NCBI GenBank assembly: GCA_027972325.1
Contig: JAPMOS010000047.1
Location: 207,501-250,000 of the forward strand
DNA from: Paratrimastix pyriformis
Lineage: Eukaryota > Preaxostyla > Paratrimastigidae
Length of the DNA stretch: 42,500 bases
Direction: 5' to 3'
Numbering within the stretch: the stretch's first letter is position 1; the number at the start of each line of letters is the position of its first letter. The translations under genes were made by a program, and so were the position numbers. Under the pieces are notes generated by a model. That model did no database searches. It saw nothing but the letters and a program-made list of their open reading frames with translations, and was not told where the DNA came from. Shown one piece after another: positions 1-9,691 of the stretch.

Positions 1-650
1 TTTGCAAAGGAGCAGGCAGTCCCCAATCCGCGCGAAGAACCCCGCAACGAGACCCCGATGTGCATGGCCGAAGTGGGGCACTCGCCCCTTTCAGCATGGA
101 TGCCCTGGCCACAGAAGAGCCAACGTGTGAGTTCAGGACGCTCACGATCTTGGGCTTGGGCAACTGAGGAGTTGTTGAGCAGCCCGTGGGTCATGGGAGC
201 CTTTCTGGTGGGGTCCGCGGTGAGCATGACTCTTGTCCGGGCGATGTTGTCCCCGGGAGGAACGGTACCAGGGACACTCCCGTCGGGTGTTGTGGGTCCA
301 ATGGGCCAGGAGAAGAGGACAACTGCGATGACCTCACGCTCGTCTCTACGCACCCAGAGTCAGGGAAGGGCTCTTTCACGAAGCCAGACTTTGTAACGAG
401 GCACTCCGTCACACGTTCCATTCTCCTTCACGTGTGTCGGGTACCTGACCGCTCACATTTTTGCAAAAGGGGGAGCCAGTCCCCAGGCCAGATGCAGACC
501 CCGTCACGAGGGGTGGACAACCCTGGTGTGCATGGTCGAAGTAGAGAACTCGACAGTGGGGCCTATGTGTGTGTCCTGGAAGCTCGCGATCCTGGACTTG
601 AGGAAAGACAGACCCGTTCCCTAGAACACGTCTCCTCCTCTTGGGGGACA
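1..650. repeat. Diverged tandem duplication, unit about 450 bp
   Basis: The opening of the window is echoed from about position 457. Shared landmarks in the same order are TTTGCAAA, CAGTCCCCA, GACCCCG, GTGCATGG-CGAAGT and GCTC-CGATC-TGG-CTTG. The offset drifts between about 442 and 468 bp, so the copies carry indels and are old. The first copy may start before the window. This looks like a decayed host satellite or local duplication. Confidence 0.45.
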
Positions 651-1718
651 TCTGTTAGATCAGGCCCTTCCCGCCCCCCAGGGGGACGTCATGCTCACCC
701 GGTCCCGCGCGGGTGGTGGCCCAGGCATGTCGAGCACACGATGCTTCCCTCCTAAACGTATTTCGTGTGAAAGAGCAACGGGGGTGTTTCCCTCGGTTCC
801 GAAAGAGTATAAGACCTCTGAAACGTGGTGTGGCGACCGCCATGGTTCCATGTGGGACATGGAGTCCGGACCGAGTCATCGTGTCTCCGATCCGAAACCG
901 GGGAGTTGGCTGCTCCCCTGGTGCGCGCCCAAAATAGATGAAGCTCCTCTCTTGCAACCGCCAGTGTGTGTTGAAGAGGGAGAAGCTCGCAGTGTGCGTT
1001 GTTGTAAAATCCTGCGAGTTGTGCCGCAGGAACGTGCGCGCCTGTGTGCCCGCAGATCATCAGGGCCATGAGTCGGCTCCCTGGTCGAACGGTGCGTGGT
1101 GGACATGGGACCTCCTGCCTTGCCCCGCGACAACATGGGCTCCGCGACAACACGGCCACGCGAAGATGGTCGAAGCCAAACGTTCTGGCGAAGTGAGAGG
1201 TTCGAAGTGGGAGGTTTGCCCTCTGGCACAAAGAATGGCCACGGAATGAAGAGGGCGACGTGAAGATGCCAAGTGCAGACCCACAAGACAACTGGTCGAT
1301 TGTTCAGAAGTGACTCGGAGCGTTCGCTATATTCTCCTCCCGAGCGACCAGGTCAATCAACCCCAGATGGAAGACCGGCTTGAGAAGAACTTGAGCGCGA
1401 AATGAGTTGCGCGCGTGACCAGTAATCGTGCGAATTTCAGAGTCACACGTGGACTAAACGCTGATAGCGGAGGTCATCCACTGACGTGGGCCCAGAGCGA
1501 GTGCACGGGCGTCCCTCGCCGGATAACCGTTGACCCAGCATTCCAATTCATCTCATTGTTCGATCCTGAAAACCCATGAAGGATTTTGGCCTGAAATATT
1601 TGCCAACCAGGTGTTTCGACAGACTGAGTGGCTCCGCAGAGTCTGAGACATGGCCAGAAGAGAGACCACCAGCATTTCCGAGATCCTCTAAGCCGCCTGT
1701 CAAATGACACTGGTGATG

Positions 1719-1965
1719 AAATTCCTTCAAAGGAATTGAACAGACTGTATGAAAAGTTTGTTGTTGTGCCAAACGAGCACCGTGGGGTCGAACGAACAGA
1801 GTATCGAACTGATTCGTCAGCCCTTTCAACCGCAAAGTCAAATCGACCAGTGAATAAATTCCTTCAAAGGAATTAAACAGACTGTACAACAGAGGTTGCT
1901 GGCGTGTCGAACGAGCCCCGTGGGGCCGAATGAGCAGAGTATCAAACTGATTCGCTCAAAACGTG
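1719..1965. repeat. Tandem repeat, period about 137 bp, two copies
   Basis: AAATTCCTTCAAAGGAATT begins at 1719 and again at 1856. Each is followed by AAACAGACTGTA (first copy GAACAGACTGTA), then CGAACGAGC-like, CCGTGGGG-CGAA, CAGAGTATC-AACTGATTCG. The two copies match well over about 105 bp. The core TTCCTTCAAAGGAA is itself palindromic. No gene is associated with it. Confidence 0.7.
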
Positions 1966-2803
1966 ACGTGGTGGTCTGGTGGGTCTGTCAGTGAACGTAT
2001 GTATCAAGGTTGCTTTGAAACTGAACCGACACCTCAAGCAGGCATCCTTCGTCCCGAAGCAATGAGTATTCCAGCGCATGTCACGGTGACCAGGCACCAA
2101 CGAACAGTGCCATTCCAAAGGAAACTGGGGTGATACCCCAACCGAAAGTCTTTGCGGAGGATGGCGCAAATTGGCCCAAGCCCAACGAGCTCAGCCAGTT
2201 CAAAGTTGCACGCAGGACGGTCACGAAAACGGAATAAAGACTATCTTTCTTTGCTTTTCCGTTTTGGTTTTTCTGATCTTTGTTTGGAAGTTTTGTTTCC
2301 TTCCGTTTTTGGTTTGTAAAAAACAAAATATAAAGCGAGTGCTATTGTGACGCCACAGACCCGGAAAGGAGGACCCAGATTCTGAGATTCCAGGTGATTC
2401 TTCTCCAGTCCGTCCGGGAGAGTTGAGAGGCCGGCAAAAGGGCCTGTAACCCTCACAAAGTAAAACGCGGCGACCCACGAGGAGGTGGGAAGAGAGAGAC
2501 GCGATGAGTTGATCAATGAGATCAGTCGTTCAAGGCTACAAGGCAGGGGTTGAAAAGTGACAAGGCGGCCTTGAAAATCAATTGAAATAAGGCCAGCACT
2601 TTCAGAGCGCCAAAGGAGCGGCACGTTGGCCGACATCTCTTAGATCATTCCAAAAGTCAACCCAACTCGACGAAACAAAATGCAAGGTCTTCAGAGCTCT
2701 CGAGTAACTATTCGAAAATTCTTGAAAAGCATAGAAACCCGAAAACCCGGGAATAAAAGATGCGTTGCGATTTGCTTATTGCGCAAAAGGACAAGTCGAC
2801 TGC

Positions 2804-2859
2804 CGGCACTGACATGACATGTCAAATTCTTTTTGATCAATTTTTGGATGTCAGTGCCG
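2804..2859. repeat. Perfect 12-bp inverted repeat in host flank
   Basis: CGGCACTGACAT at 2804-2815 is the exact reverse complement of ATGTCAGTGCCG at 2848-2859, with 32 bp of AT-rich spacer between. It could form a hairpin or be a trace of a small mobile element. No function is assigned. Confidence 0.6.
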
Positions 2860-2884
2860 TTTTGCGTGCTTGCTGTGCAAGTGT

Positions 2885-3541
2885 TCACTCTTTCTTGGTT
2901 TGGGTTTGTTTGGGGCTATCCCACGAAGGCTGTCCCTCGTTCTCCGAACTCGTGAAGGAGAAAAGGGGGCACAACAACAGGGGCAGCAGGGCAGGGGCAC
3001 CCACAGCAGGGGCGATTGACTTCTTGCCTCCGGGCTCGCCCCCCTTCGCCGAGGCTGGGGCTGGGGTGCGGGAGCTCGCAGGCGGCTTGGCTACCACTGG
3101 GTCAGGAACCGGGGTGGACGGGGCGGTGGGCGCCGCCGGTTGCGGTGCAAACGGGTTCCCGAAGGGGGCCGGGACCGCAGGAGGACGCACAGTGGTGACC
3201 TCAAAGGGGTTGGCAGCCCGTCCTTTCTTGGAGCCCGAGAGCGACTTCGGAGAAGGAGGGCTGCGAGGGTGTGGCGGACCTCCACCCAATTGACGGGGTG
3301 GGGTGGTGATACATGATGTCGGCCGACACCCACTCATTGAGGTTGTGTGACGTGACGAATCAGACGGTTTCAAAGAGCGGTTGGATGAGGCTGCGGGACC
3401 ACCAAAACGCATACTCATTGGGAGCTCCTCGGACGATTCCGATGAGATGCTCTCCAAGTCCGATTGACCAGCATGCCACGTGACAGAGCCAAGCACTTGA
3501 TAAAAGAAGTCAGTCATAGACGAAACGAGCATTTCTCGCTC
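2885..3541 (-). CDS. Possible host protein fragment, Pro/Ala/Ser-rich, cut by element 1
   Basis: A minus-strand frame runs out of the element 1 insertion point and stays open to a stop at 2885. Next to the insertion it reads LEREMLVSSM, which looks like a charged helix. It then becomes Ser/Glu-rich and strongly Pro/Ala-rich (PAPFGNPFAPQPAAP region), with a Lys-rich C-terminus. On the far side of the element, after one copy of the CGAG duplication, the host DNA at 27019-27100 reads on in the same frame (ALQTIVEMLK). This suggests the element landed inside a host coding or formerly coding sequence. That frame closes near 27100, so an intron, a pseudogene or chance are all possible. No family is recognised. 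Confidence 0.3.
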   Translation of the reverse strand, partial: EREMLVSSMTDFFYQVLGSVTWHAGQSDLESISSESSEELPMSMRFGGPAASSNRSLKPSDSSRHTTSMSGCRPTSCITTPPRQLGGGPPHPRSPPSPKSLSGSKKGRAANPFEVTTVRPPAVPAPFGNPFAPQPAAPTAPSTPVPDPVVAKPPASSRTPAPASAKGGEPGGKKSIAPAVGAPALLPLLLCPLFSFTSSENEGQPSWDSPKQTQTKKE

Positions 3542-3544
3542 GAG
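3541..3544. repeat. Target-site duplication of element 1, left copy (CGAG)
   Basis: CGAG lies directly outside the left TIR, which starts AGTAGTTAT. The same CGAG lies directly outside the right TIR at 27015-27018. Four bases match, whereas Polintons usually make 5-6 bp duplications. The site sits in a palindromic CTCGAG context. Confidence 0.6.
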
Positions 3545-4430
3545 AGTAGTTATAAAAGGAGAGTTCTGAGACAATCGATTTTCACACACAATTTTTCACG
3601 CTTGCGTTGTTATTTGAGGCAAAAATCGATTTCTTCAGAACAAAATCTTTTTTTCTCATTATATTTTATTGAAAAGGAGCATTTTATTTTATCAGCTTTG
3701 AATGATTTAAGCATTAATTTTCTCGAGCTACAAACGTTATTTGAGGCAAAAATCGAATTCTTCAGAGCAAAATCTTTTTTCTCAATGTTTTTTAAGTAAA
3801 ACGAGCATTTTATTTTAATCAGCTTTGACTGATTTAAGCATCAATTCATTCGAGCTACAAACGAAATTCGAGGCAAAAGCGAATTCTCCATGCATTTTCA
3901 ATTTTTTCCATTTTTGTCCCAGAAATTATTTTGCCATTTTTGTCAAATCAAACAATTCAATCATCTTAAGCATCAAACGAAAGAGAATTCAATCAGAAAC
4001 AGCTTATCTCTTCATTCAAAATAAAATTGTGACAAAAGTGCTTTTCAAAAGTGATCATTAAATAATGCATCAATCTTAAGTAAATGATGCATTCTTTTGA
4101 TTGAATCAGCTCAAATAATTGATTCTAAGAAAATGGAAAAGTATGACAAAATGATAAAACAATATGAAATTTGATTTCAGCACCGAGCCCTTTAAAGCGA
4201 AAATTTACTCAGCTTTGACATGAATTGAAAGAGAAATCAATCAGATTTACCTTCTATTTCAAAGAGATAAAAACAGCGTTTCATCATTTGAGCTCTGAGT
4301 GTTTTAAGATGATAATTCAATGAGCTACTGATGATATAATGAGGAATATCTCATCAGAATGCGCACTCATTATAATCACTGAATCAGTAAAGGTATTTTA
4401 AGAAAAATTATTATCTATAGTTAGTATATA
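3545..4430 (+). repeat. Left terminal inverted repeat of element 1
   Basis: About 886 bp is repeated in reverse complement at 26141-27014, and again at the outer end of element 2 (40222-41111). It begins AGTAGTTATAAAAGGAGAG and ends just before the first gene, in the promoter-like CTATAGTTAGTATATA. It contains an internal 127-bp tandem repeat and long A/T runs. The innermost stretch (about 4325-4385) matches element 2 but differs from the right TIR of the same element. I see no protein gene in it. Confidence 0.93.
3611..3890. repeat. 127-bp tandem repeat inside the TIR, about 2.2 copies
   Basis: The block TATTTGAGGCAAAAATCGA starts at 3611 and 3738, and a shortened TTCGAGGCAAAAGCGA appears one period later near 3865. 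Each unit ends with TTTAAGCAT-AATT then CGAGCTACAAACG. The same tandem block is present in the other two TIRs (about 26690-26950 and 40785-41047). Short frames that cross it are not genes. Confidence 0.85.
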
Positions 4431-4440
4431 ATAACCAGTA
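4401..4440 (+). promoter_or_regulatory. Promoter-like AT box at inner edge of TIR
   Basis: The sequence TTATCTATAGTTAGTATATA lies immediately before the ATG at 4441. The same box occurs in reverse complement before the 56-aa ORF at the other end (26141-26160) and before the matching gene of element 2. Carrying the promoter within the TIR would give both terminal genes the same control. This is inferred from position and conservation. Confidence 0.5.
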
Positions 4441-5123
4441 ATGTCAAGCAAGCAATCTGTTGAGTCTGATATGCCAGTTGTGATCATTCCGAATGATTTT
4501 GTAGTGAAGAAAGTGTCAATTGAAGCATTATCTGAATCATCCAGGAAGCAAGAGAAGACAATGAAGATGTGTCACATTGAACATAATGGTAGTAACCTCT
4601 TAGTTCAGACGCCACAAATCGACTTAGGACCTTATGGAGTGAACTTTTACGAGAACACTAAAACCATCAGGTTACCAGTTGAGAATGTAGGCGATGACTT
4701 TAAGAAGATGATAGACAAGCTCGAGAAGTACTGTCAAAACAATGTGGAAAGCATTGTGAATGGTACTTTGAAGAAGGCAAACCAGATGAATTTCAATACA
4801 AATCATTTGCCAAGACGAGTGATAATGACAAGTTTCCGAGCTACTATAAAGTAGCAGTTGGATATGCAGATACACTGTATCCGAGTGTCTTCCGAAAAGA
4901 TGAAGATGGTGAGGTAAAACAGGACACAACAATACAAACAAACGAGGATTTACGGAAAGCCGTCAATCCAGGGAGCACAGTTAAAATGATAGTCCAACTT
5001 AAAGTATGGGTTGATGATAAGCAGCATTATGGAATCTCAGCCTCATGCAAACAGCTACTTATAGTGAAAGAAGGGAAGAAGAAAGCAGACAATTCAAAGT
5101 CTCTTTTGCTTAAATATTGGTAG
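4441..5123 (+). pseudogene. DUF5871-like putative ssDNA-binding protein, element 1 copy (broken)
   Basis: This is the outermost gene at the left end of element 1, directly behind the TIR promoter box. The whole-looking relative in element 2 (39528-40211) encodes 227 aa. The motif LLVQTPQIDLGPYG near residues 54-67, followed by a stretch of alternating charged and hydrophobic residues (RLPVENVGDDFKKMI), resembles DUF5871/DUF2738-type proteins of large DNA viruses. Those are thought to bind single-stranded DNA. Such a protein would suit strand-displacement replication by the element's own polymerase. The element 1 copy looks broken, with about one break. It converges tail-to-tail with the fibre gene. 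The family call rests on motif memory only. Confidence 0.5.
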
Positions 5124-8082
5124 CTTGTCGTACATTGTTTATCTTCCATGTAGCCTTCAGTGTTGAGTCATCAGCGAGATAGAATGCCATCTTACCATTG
5201 TCAATTGATGAAGGTTGAGTCGTTTCGAAAGTAACAGAAATCATCTGTCTGATTTCCGCTACAGCAGTTTTCAATGTTTCTATTTGTGCTTTTAGTGACA
5301 TGTTTTCATCAGTGAGTGAATCACAATGTGCCTTTAGTTTTTTCATCTCATTGAGCATCATGAAAGGCAAACGATCTTGTCGAATACCTTCAACAGCGCC
5401 ATCCTTGTAATATACTAAATCAGGACATACATCAACACATTCTTCAGCTATTAGACCATAGCATTTGACCTTTTTCTCATCAGCCTTGTAATTGAAATTG
5501 ACGGGACGTAACTTATATAAATATGACGTATCAGCCATATCCATTACGTTTTCCTTGTATCGAATTGAGGATGTAGGAACATGTATTTTTCCAGTAGTAT
5601 CGATGTACATTTGCAGAGAATCACCAGTTGATTGAGCAGTAGCTAATATGACAGGTGAAGTCACACGAGTCTTACCAAAGTTAATCACATTAGCCCCTCC
5701 AACATTAAAAACAACTCCAAAGTTAGCGTTATTTGCATTAAAGTATGAACTTGTAGTATCACCAGAAATGTTAATAAGATTATTATTCGATGAGATATTA
5801 GTGGAAGAGCCACTATTAGCAGCGAGAGACTGAGCAGAAGTGGAAGTTACAGTAGTTGCGGTGATATTACCATTTGCATCACTATATAGATATCCGGAGG
5901 TGTTGTTAGGTAGTTTTAAGCCACCATTCAGTGTTGCCATGCCACGTAGCCAAAGATTACCACTGTTTGCATTGCATGAGAGGTTCATGACATTGTCACT
6001 ATTTTCGAATATCATACCGCAGTTAGCATTGTTATATGCACGAAGTCGAAGTGCTTGACCAGAGAAATCATTTCCAACGCATGCAGTTGAATTGTCAAAT
6101 GAAGTGGTTGCAGACATGTAAGCGCCCCAGGCGTTATCAACAGTTCCATTGAAACCAATTCTAAGCCCGAGATTTGCGGAAGAAGCAGGTGAACTGATTT
6201 TAGGGCTTGCCAAATTTCCACCAGCCGTCAGCAGTCCACGAGTCCAGAAAGTACCAGTGTTAGCATTTGCAGAGAAGTTGCATACATTGTTTGAGTTTTC
6301 GAAGATTATTCCAGTTGAAGAACTGTCATAGACACGGAATCGAATTGCATTGTTCATATCAAAGCCGGCGCATGCAGAACCAGTACCAGAGAAGTCAGCA
6401 TTTGCACCAGAGCTTGCTTGATAAATGCCCCAGTTTGTGTTACCATAAGGATACATTGATATTTTGAGAGAGCCAGTGTTTGAGCCAATAAATGGACATT
6501 CAAATGGAAATGCAGTCTTAACTTTATTGGAATATATAGAAAGCATGTCAGTTGCGCCAATAGTGAATGTATGATTTGGAGAAGTGTCATTAGCATTGTA
6601 ATCACTATTGTATTTGATGTTGCCTTTTGACTTAATAGTGAAGGTAGTGTTATCAGCATTTTCGAATGTGGTGTCAGTGGAATTTACTGTGAAGTTACCT
6701 ATTTTGAGAGAAGTATTAAGAGGAATTATGTTGTCAACAGCTATTGGATTGTTTATGATTAAGTTGCCACCAGTAGTTGTTATTGAATTAGCCGTTACAG
6801 CGAGTGGAAAAGCACCAGTTACAACATATCCAGATGAGTCAGTTCCGAGGATTGGAGCATCTGTTATTGTAGTCTTTAGAGTTCCAGTGCATAGAACAGC
6901 ACCAGAAGTGATAGAATTGCATGAGATAGCAGCAGGAACACTCAATGTTGCACCAGTAGGAGCCACTTTATCAGCTACCACAGTAGCACAGTATATTTTG
7001 CTATTAGCATCACGTTGCACAATTGTTGAAGGCGCATTAGGAATAGATAAAGAGGCTATTTTTGCATCAGTCACAGCTCCATCAACGATATCAGTCGATA
7101 TGATTTTAGATACAGCCAATTCACCAGTTGCAGTGGAATGAACTATATTAGCAGAAGCCATTGTAGGAATGATAATTTTTCCAGCATCATTCACTTGGAA
7201 CAATGTAGAGGCGCCATTGTTTGTAGTTACAGTGAAGTTTTTGCCCGTTTCATTATTGTCATTATCAATATCAATGTTTACATTACCATTTGATTGAATG
7301 TCTAAGTTTCCAGAAGTCACTGATTTGACAGAGTTTGCTAATACAGTGTTTGCAGAGAGATTGTTTACTTTAGTGTCACCACTTGCATTTCTAAGAACAA
7401 TAGTGGAGGCAGAACTTGCATCAGTAGCAGTTGTAGCAGAGTTAGCTATTTTTCCAGCGGTGCTAATAGTGTTAAGTTTAGAATCATTAATTGTGCCATC
7501 AGTAATATCAGAATTTATCAAAGTTGATGATGACATATTTCCAGAGGCGTCACAATGAACCAATCCAGCGGTGGTAAAAGAGGTGATTTGTGCATTAGTT
7601 GCGGTGATTTTTCCAGAAGCCAGAAGAACATTATTAACTGAAGTGCCATTACCGGCAGACATTTCTGTGATGGTGTTGTATTTAGCAGTGGTTGATTCAT
7701 TTGCAGCAGAATTCTTCCAGCATTGAGAAGTAGCATCATAAAGCAGTATTTGTTTATCGACAAGTCCAGTTGACACATCCACATTAGACAGTTGTCCAAT
7801 TGACATGTCAGGAATAGGAGCAGAAGGCAAAATGACATCACTATTGAATTTGACGAGTCCATTAAATGTAGTTTCACCATTGACTGTATGAGTTCCGCCA
7901 TTGATTGTAAGATTGTTTCCTAACACTGTTTCTCCATCAATAGTCACATCCTTCTTTAGAACAGCATCACATCTAAGTTCGAGAGGATTTTCATTCTGAG
8001 TTTCGACAGCTACTCTATCGTAACCAAAAGTGTTAGCGAGAGAGATTCTGTCAGTAAAGATGACTTTCTTTTGTGGTTCCAT
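5110..8082 (-). CDS. Fibre/spike protein with C-terminal Peptidase_S74 chaperone
   Basis: The 990-aa product is rich in Asn, Thr, Ser, Gly and Ala and is built of short beta-type repeats (TINGGTHTVNGETTFNG near residues 55-75), like phage tail fibres. Two related segments of about 90 residues (about 530-620 and 630-720) share FENS-NV and a final W-RG-G motif, so the shaft grew by internal duplication. From about residue 835 the sequence SSIRYKENV starts a Peptidase_S74 (endosialidase-type intramolecular chaperone) domain, with the Ser and Lys expected for self-cleavage. GLIAEE and a closing coiled coil (LTDENMSLKAQIETLK) follow. By family knowledge the domain trimerises the fibre and then cuts itself off. 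Here it is likely a virion receptor-binding fibre. It ends against the ssDNA-binding-like gene and starts behind TTATATAG just before its ATG. Confidence 0.85.
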   Translation of the reverse strand: MEPQKKVIFTDRISLANTFGYDRVAVETQNENPLELRCDAVLKKDVTIDGETVLGNNLTINGGTHTVNGETTFNGLVKFNSDVILPSAPIPDMSIGQLSNVDVSTGLVDKQILLYDATSQCWKNSAANESTTAKYNTITEMSAGNGTSVNNVLLASGKITATNAQITSFTTAGLVHCDASGNMSSSTLINSDITDGTINDSKLNTISTAGKIANSATTATDASSASTIVLRNASGDTKVNNLSANTVLANSVKSVTSGNLDIQSNGNVNIDIDNDNNETGKNFTVTTNNGASTLFQVNDAGKIIIPTMASANIVHSTATGELAVSKIISTDIVDGAVTDAKIASLSIPNAPSTIVQRDANSKIYCATVVADKVAPTGATLSVPAAISCNSITSGAVLCTGTLKTTITDAPILGTDSSGYVVTGAFPLAVTANSITTTGGNLIINNPIAVDNIIPLNTSLKIGNFTVNSTDTTFENADNTTFTIKSKGNIKYNSDYNANDTSPNHTFTIGATDMLSIYSNKVKTAFPFECPFIGSNTGSLKISMYPYGNTNWGIYQASSGANADFSGTGSACAGFDMNNAIRFRVYDSSSTGIIFENSNNVCNFSANANTGTFWTRGLLTAGGNLASPKISSPASSANLGLRIGFNGTVDNAWGAYMSATTSFDNSTACVGNDFSGQALRLRAYNNANCGMIFENSDNVMNLSCNANSGNLWLRGMATLNGGLKLPNNTSGYLYSDANGNITATTVTSTSAQSLAANSGSSTNISSNNNLINISGDTTSSYFNANNANFGVVFNVGGANVINFGKTRVTSPVILATAQSTGDSLQMYIDTTGKIHVPTSSIRYKENVMDMADTSYLYKLRPVNFNYKADEKKVKCYGLIAEECVDVCPDLVYYKDGAVEGIRQDRLPFMMLNEMKKLKAHCDSLTDENMSLKAQIETLKTAVAEIRQMISVTFETTQPSSIDNGKMAFYLADDSTLKATWKINNVRQATNI

Positions 8083-8146
8083 CTATATAACCGCAATAGA
8101 AAAATACAAAAACATGAAAAGATTAAGGTGTTGATTGACGATGAGT

Positions 8147-8614
8147 TTATAGCTTAGAGAGGATGTAAGGACGAATCATGTCACCGCCGATTACAGAGCA
8201 AATTACACCTACATAACGATTGAGCAGACTCACATCAAGTTTTGAACCGAATGCAAAACGAAGAGCCAGATACACAGCCATTGACATGCCACCATCAACG
8301 AGAGCATTCTTTAGCATGGTTGAGTCGAATGATAATCCAGCCATCAGGTCTCTTCCATCGAGGAGATTTTGTAGAATAGGAGCCACAATTGTAAGTCCAC
8401 CAGCTCCAGCCAGCCCGACATTTAGATAGTCAGCATAATCACTCCGCAGTGACAGAGTTTTAGTGATAAGCCAATACAATGAGACACCACTGATTGATTT
8501 GATGGTGATGTCTTTTAGGTCGATTGCAGATTTAGTGTCAGAAGCCATGAATGATTCAATACTATTCATGGATAAAAAAATTAAGGACAAATAAGAATTA
8601 GGAGAAGAAGACAT
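8147..8614 (-). CDS. Small multi-pass membrane protein
   Basis: The product has 155 aa, or 140 aa if the internal ATG at 8569 is used; the element 2 copy (36084-36506) matches the 140-aa form. Hydrophobic stretches include ISGVSLYWLITKTL, VGLAGAGGLTIVAPIL, SMAVYLALRFAFG and YVGVICSVIGGD. Three or four membrane segments with short loops are therefore likely. It sits between the fibre and an acidic coiled-coil protein on the same strand, 12 bp from the latter. I recognise no family. A virion or assembly membrane protein is the natural guess in this context. Confidence 0.65.
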   Translation of the reverse strand: MSSSPNSYLSLIFLSMNSIESFMASDTKSAIDLKDITIKSISGVSLYWLITKTLSLRSDYADYLNVGLAGAGGLTIVAPILQNLLDGRDLMAGLSFDSTMLKNALVDGGMSMAVYLALRFAFGSKLDVSLLNRYVGVICSVIGGDMIRPYILSKL

Positions 8615-8626
8615 ACTTAGTTGTGA

Positions 8627-9625
8627 TTAGAAGAAGACATCCGATTCCGATGTAGCCGAACGTGGTAATACAGTTTGCGACACGGGTGAGTTTTTTTGGA
8701 CAGTGTCGAGGGTTTCTTTTGCTTTAACGACAACAGACTTAGCGGCTTTCATATTAGAACTGACTTGTCCGAGTAAGTTTCCACCGAGAATCATCATCAA
8801 TTGATACTTAGGTTGCATCATCTTAGACTTTAATAAGCCTTCCATATCACCATTCTTAATCATTTCATCGAGGCATTTTTGAATCTCCTCTTGAGAACAT
8901 TCCAATGAGTCACGATAACCATGAAGGTATTTAGGCATTATCTTTTCAGTTATATCAGCAGTCTTAAGCAGCATTTCAGTTACATGTTTGCTACTGTGAA
9001 AGGATTCATCCATCTTTGCATCAACAACTTTAAAGAGGTCAATTTTGAATTGCATCAGTTCATCATCAGACATTGCAGCGAAGAATGCCACATTGTATTT
9101 TTCTTGGTCCATACCGAGTTGATTAGTCAGTACGAGCAGCTCATTGATGTCGTTTTCACGTTTGAGTGAAATCTTTGCCTTCTTAGGTTTCTTTGGAGGC
9201 TTAGGGAAATGAATTGCACGAGGTGCTCTTGGACGTGCTTTGAGTGCTTGTTTTGCTTGTTCCTGTTGTTGTTCGAATTCTTCTACAGCCTGTTGCATGA
9301 GTTTTTGTTCAGTTTCGACTTGTTCCTTTGTCTTAAACACAATTTTACCATCAGGTATTTCATTGTGTAGTTGGTCTTTACGAAGAAGGAAGTCCATATT
9401 ATCAATCAGTTCATCCGACGATTTTTCTTTAGGCTCTTCTTTAGACTCATCTTTTGAGTCATCATCAGACTCCTCAGTATCAGTATTTGATTCAACTGAG
9501 GCATCATCATTGACACTTTGAGAATCTTCACTATTTTCATCATCTCCATAAGGTATAGATATTTCACTCGATGAAGAGACAAAAGACTGTAAATCCTCAT
9601 CAGATTCAGATACACTGTCAGACAT
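8627..9625 (-). CDS. Acidic/coiled-coil structural-type protein, unknown family
   Basis: The 332-aa product starts with about 70 very acidic Ser/Asp/Glu residues (SDSVSESDEDLQSF). A Gln/Glu-rich coiled coil follows (about 105-130), then a Pro/Lys-rich basic linker (FPKPPKKPKKAKISLKR). A helical half ends in MMQPKYQLMMILGGNLLG. The last block faintly recalls DUF5767-type proteins of large DNA viruses, but I would not rest on that. ILGG-N fits the adenovirus-protease cleavage consensus. It is transcribed divergently from the ATPase gene over a 66-bp gap that holds a 14-bp palindrome. A scaffold or core role is possible but unproven. Confidence 0.6.
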   Translation of the reverse strand: MSDSVSESDEDLQSFVSSSSEISIPYGDDENSEDSQSVNDDASVESNTDTEESDDDSKDESKEEPKEKSSDELIDNMDFLLRKDQLHNEIPDGKIVFKTKEQVETEQKLMQQAVEEFEQQQEQAKQALKARPRAPRAIHFPKPPKKPKKAKISLKRENDINELLVLTNQLGMDQEKYNVAFFAAMSDDELMQFKIDLFKVVDAKMDESFHSSKHVTEMLLKTADITEKIMPKYLHGYRDSLECSQEEIQKCLDEMIKNGDMEGLLKSKMMQPKYQLMMILGGNLLGQVSSNMKAAKSVVVKAKETLDTVQKNSPVSQTVLPRSATSESDVFF

Positions 9626-9691
9626 ATTAGTTAACTAATACAGTTCACACACAAAATATTTTTTCTATATAGATTATAGTTACAATTCAAA
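9626..9691. promoter_or_regulatory. Divergent promoter region with 14-bp palindrome
   Basis: This 66-bp gap separates two divergent genes. ATTAGTTAACTAAT (9626-9639) is a perfect palindrome that abuts the start codon of the minus-strand gene. On the other side AATATTTTTTCTATATAGATTA precedes the ATPase start, matching the T-run plus TATA-like pattern seen before other genes of the element. Element 2 keeps the same gap at 34964-35029. Confidence 0.5.

Larger units (their letters stand above)
1..2640. other. GC-rich host flank, no supported gene
   Basis: This stretch has a base composition very unlike the AT-rich elements to its right. Open frames occur on both strands and overlap one another, as expected by chance in GC-rich DNA. 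None shows a domain or motif I recognise. The stretch holds two diverged tandem duplications, listed separately. I see no rRNA, tRNA or reverse-transcriptase signature. It is most likely intergenic or repeat-derived host DNA. Confidence 0.55.

Noticed and set aside
186-1291. Long overlapping frames at the left edge
   Set aside because: GC-rich sequence is open by chance on both strands, and the region is a diverged tandem duplication.
3464-4061. Open frames across the left TIR (also seen in the other TIRs)
   Set aside because: They run through the 127-bp tandem repeat and A/T runs, translate to Phe/Lys/Ile-rich low-complexity protein and shift between TIR copies. No motif supports a gene.
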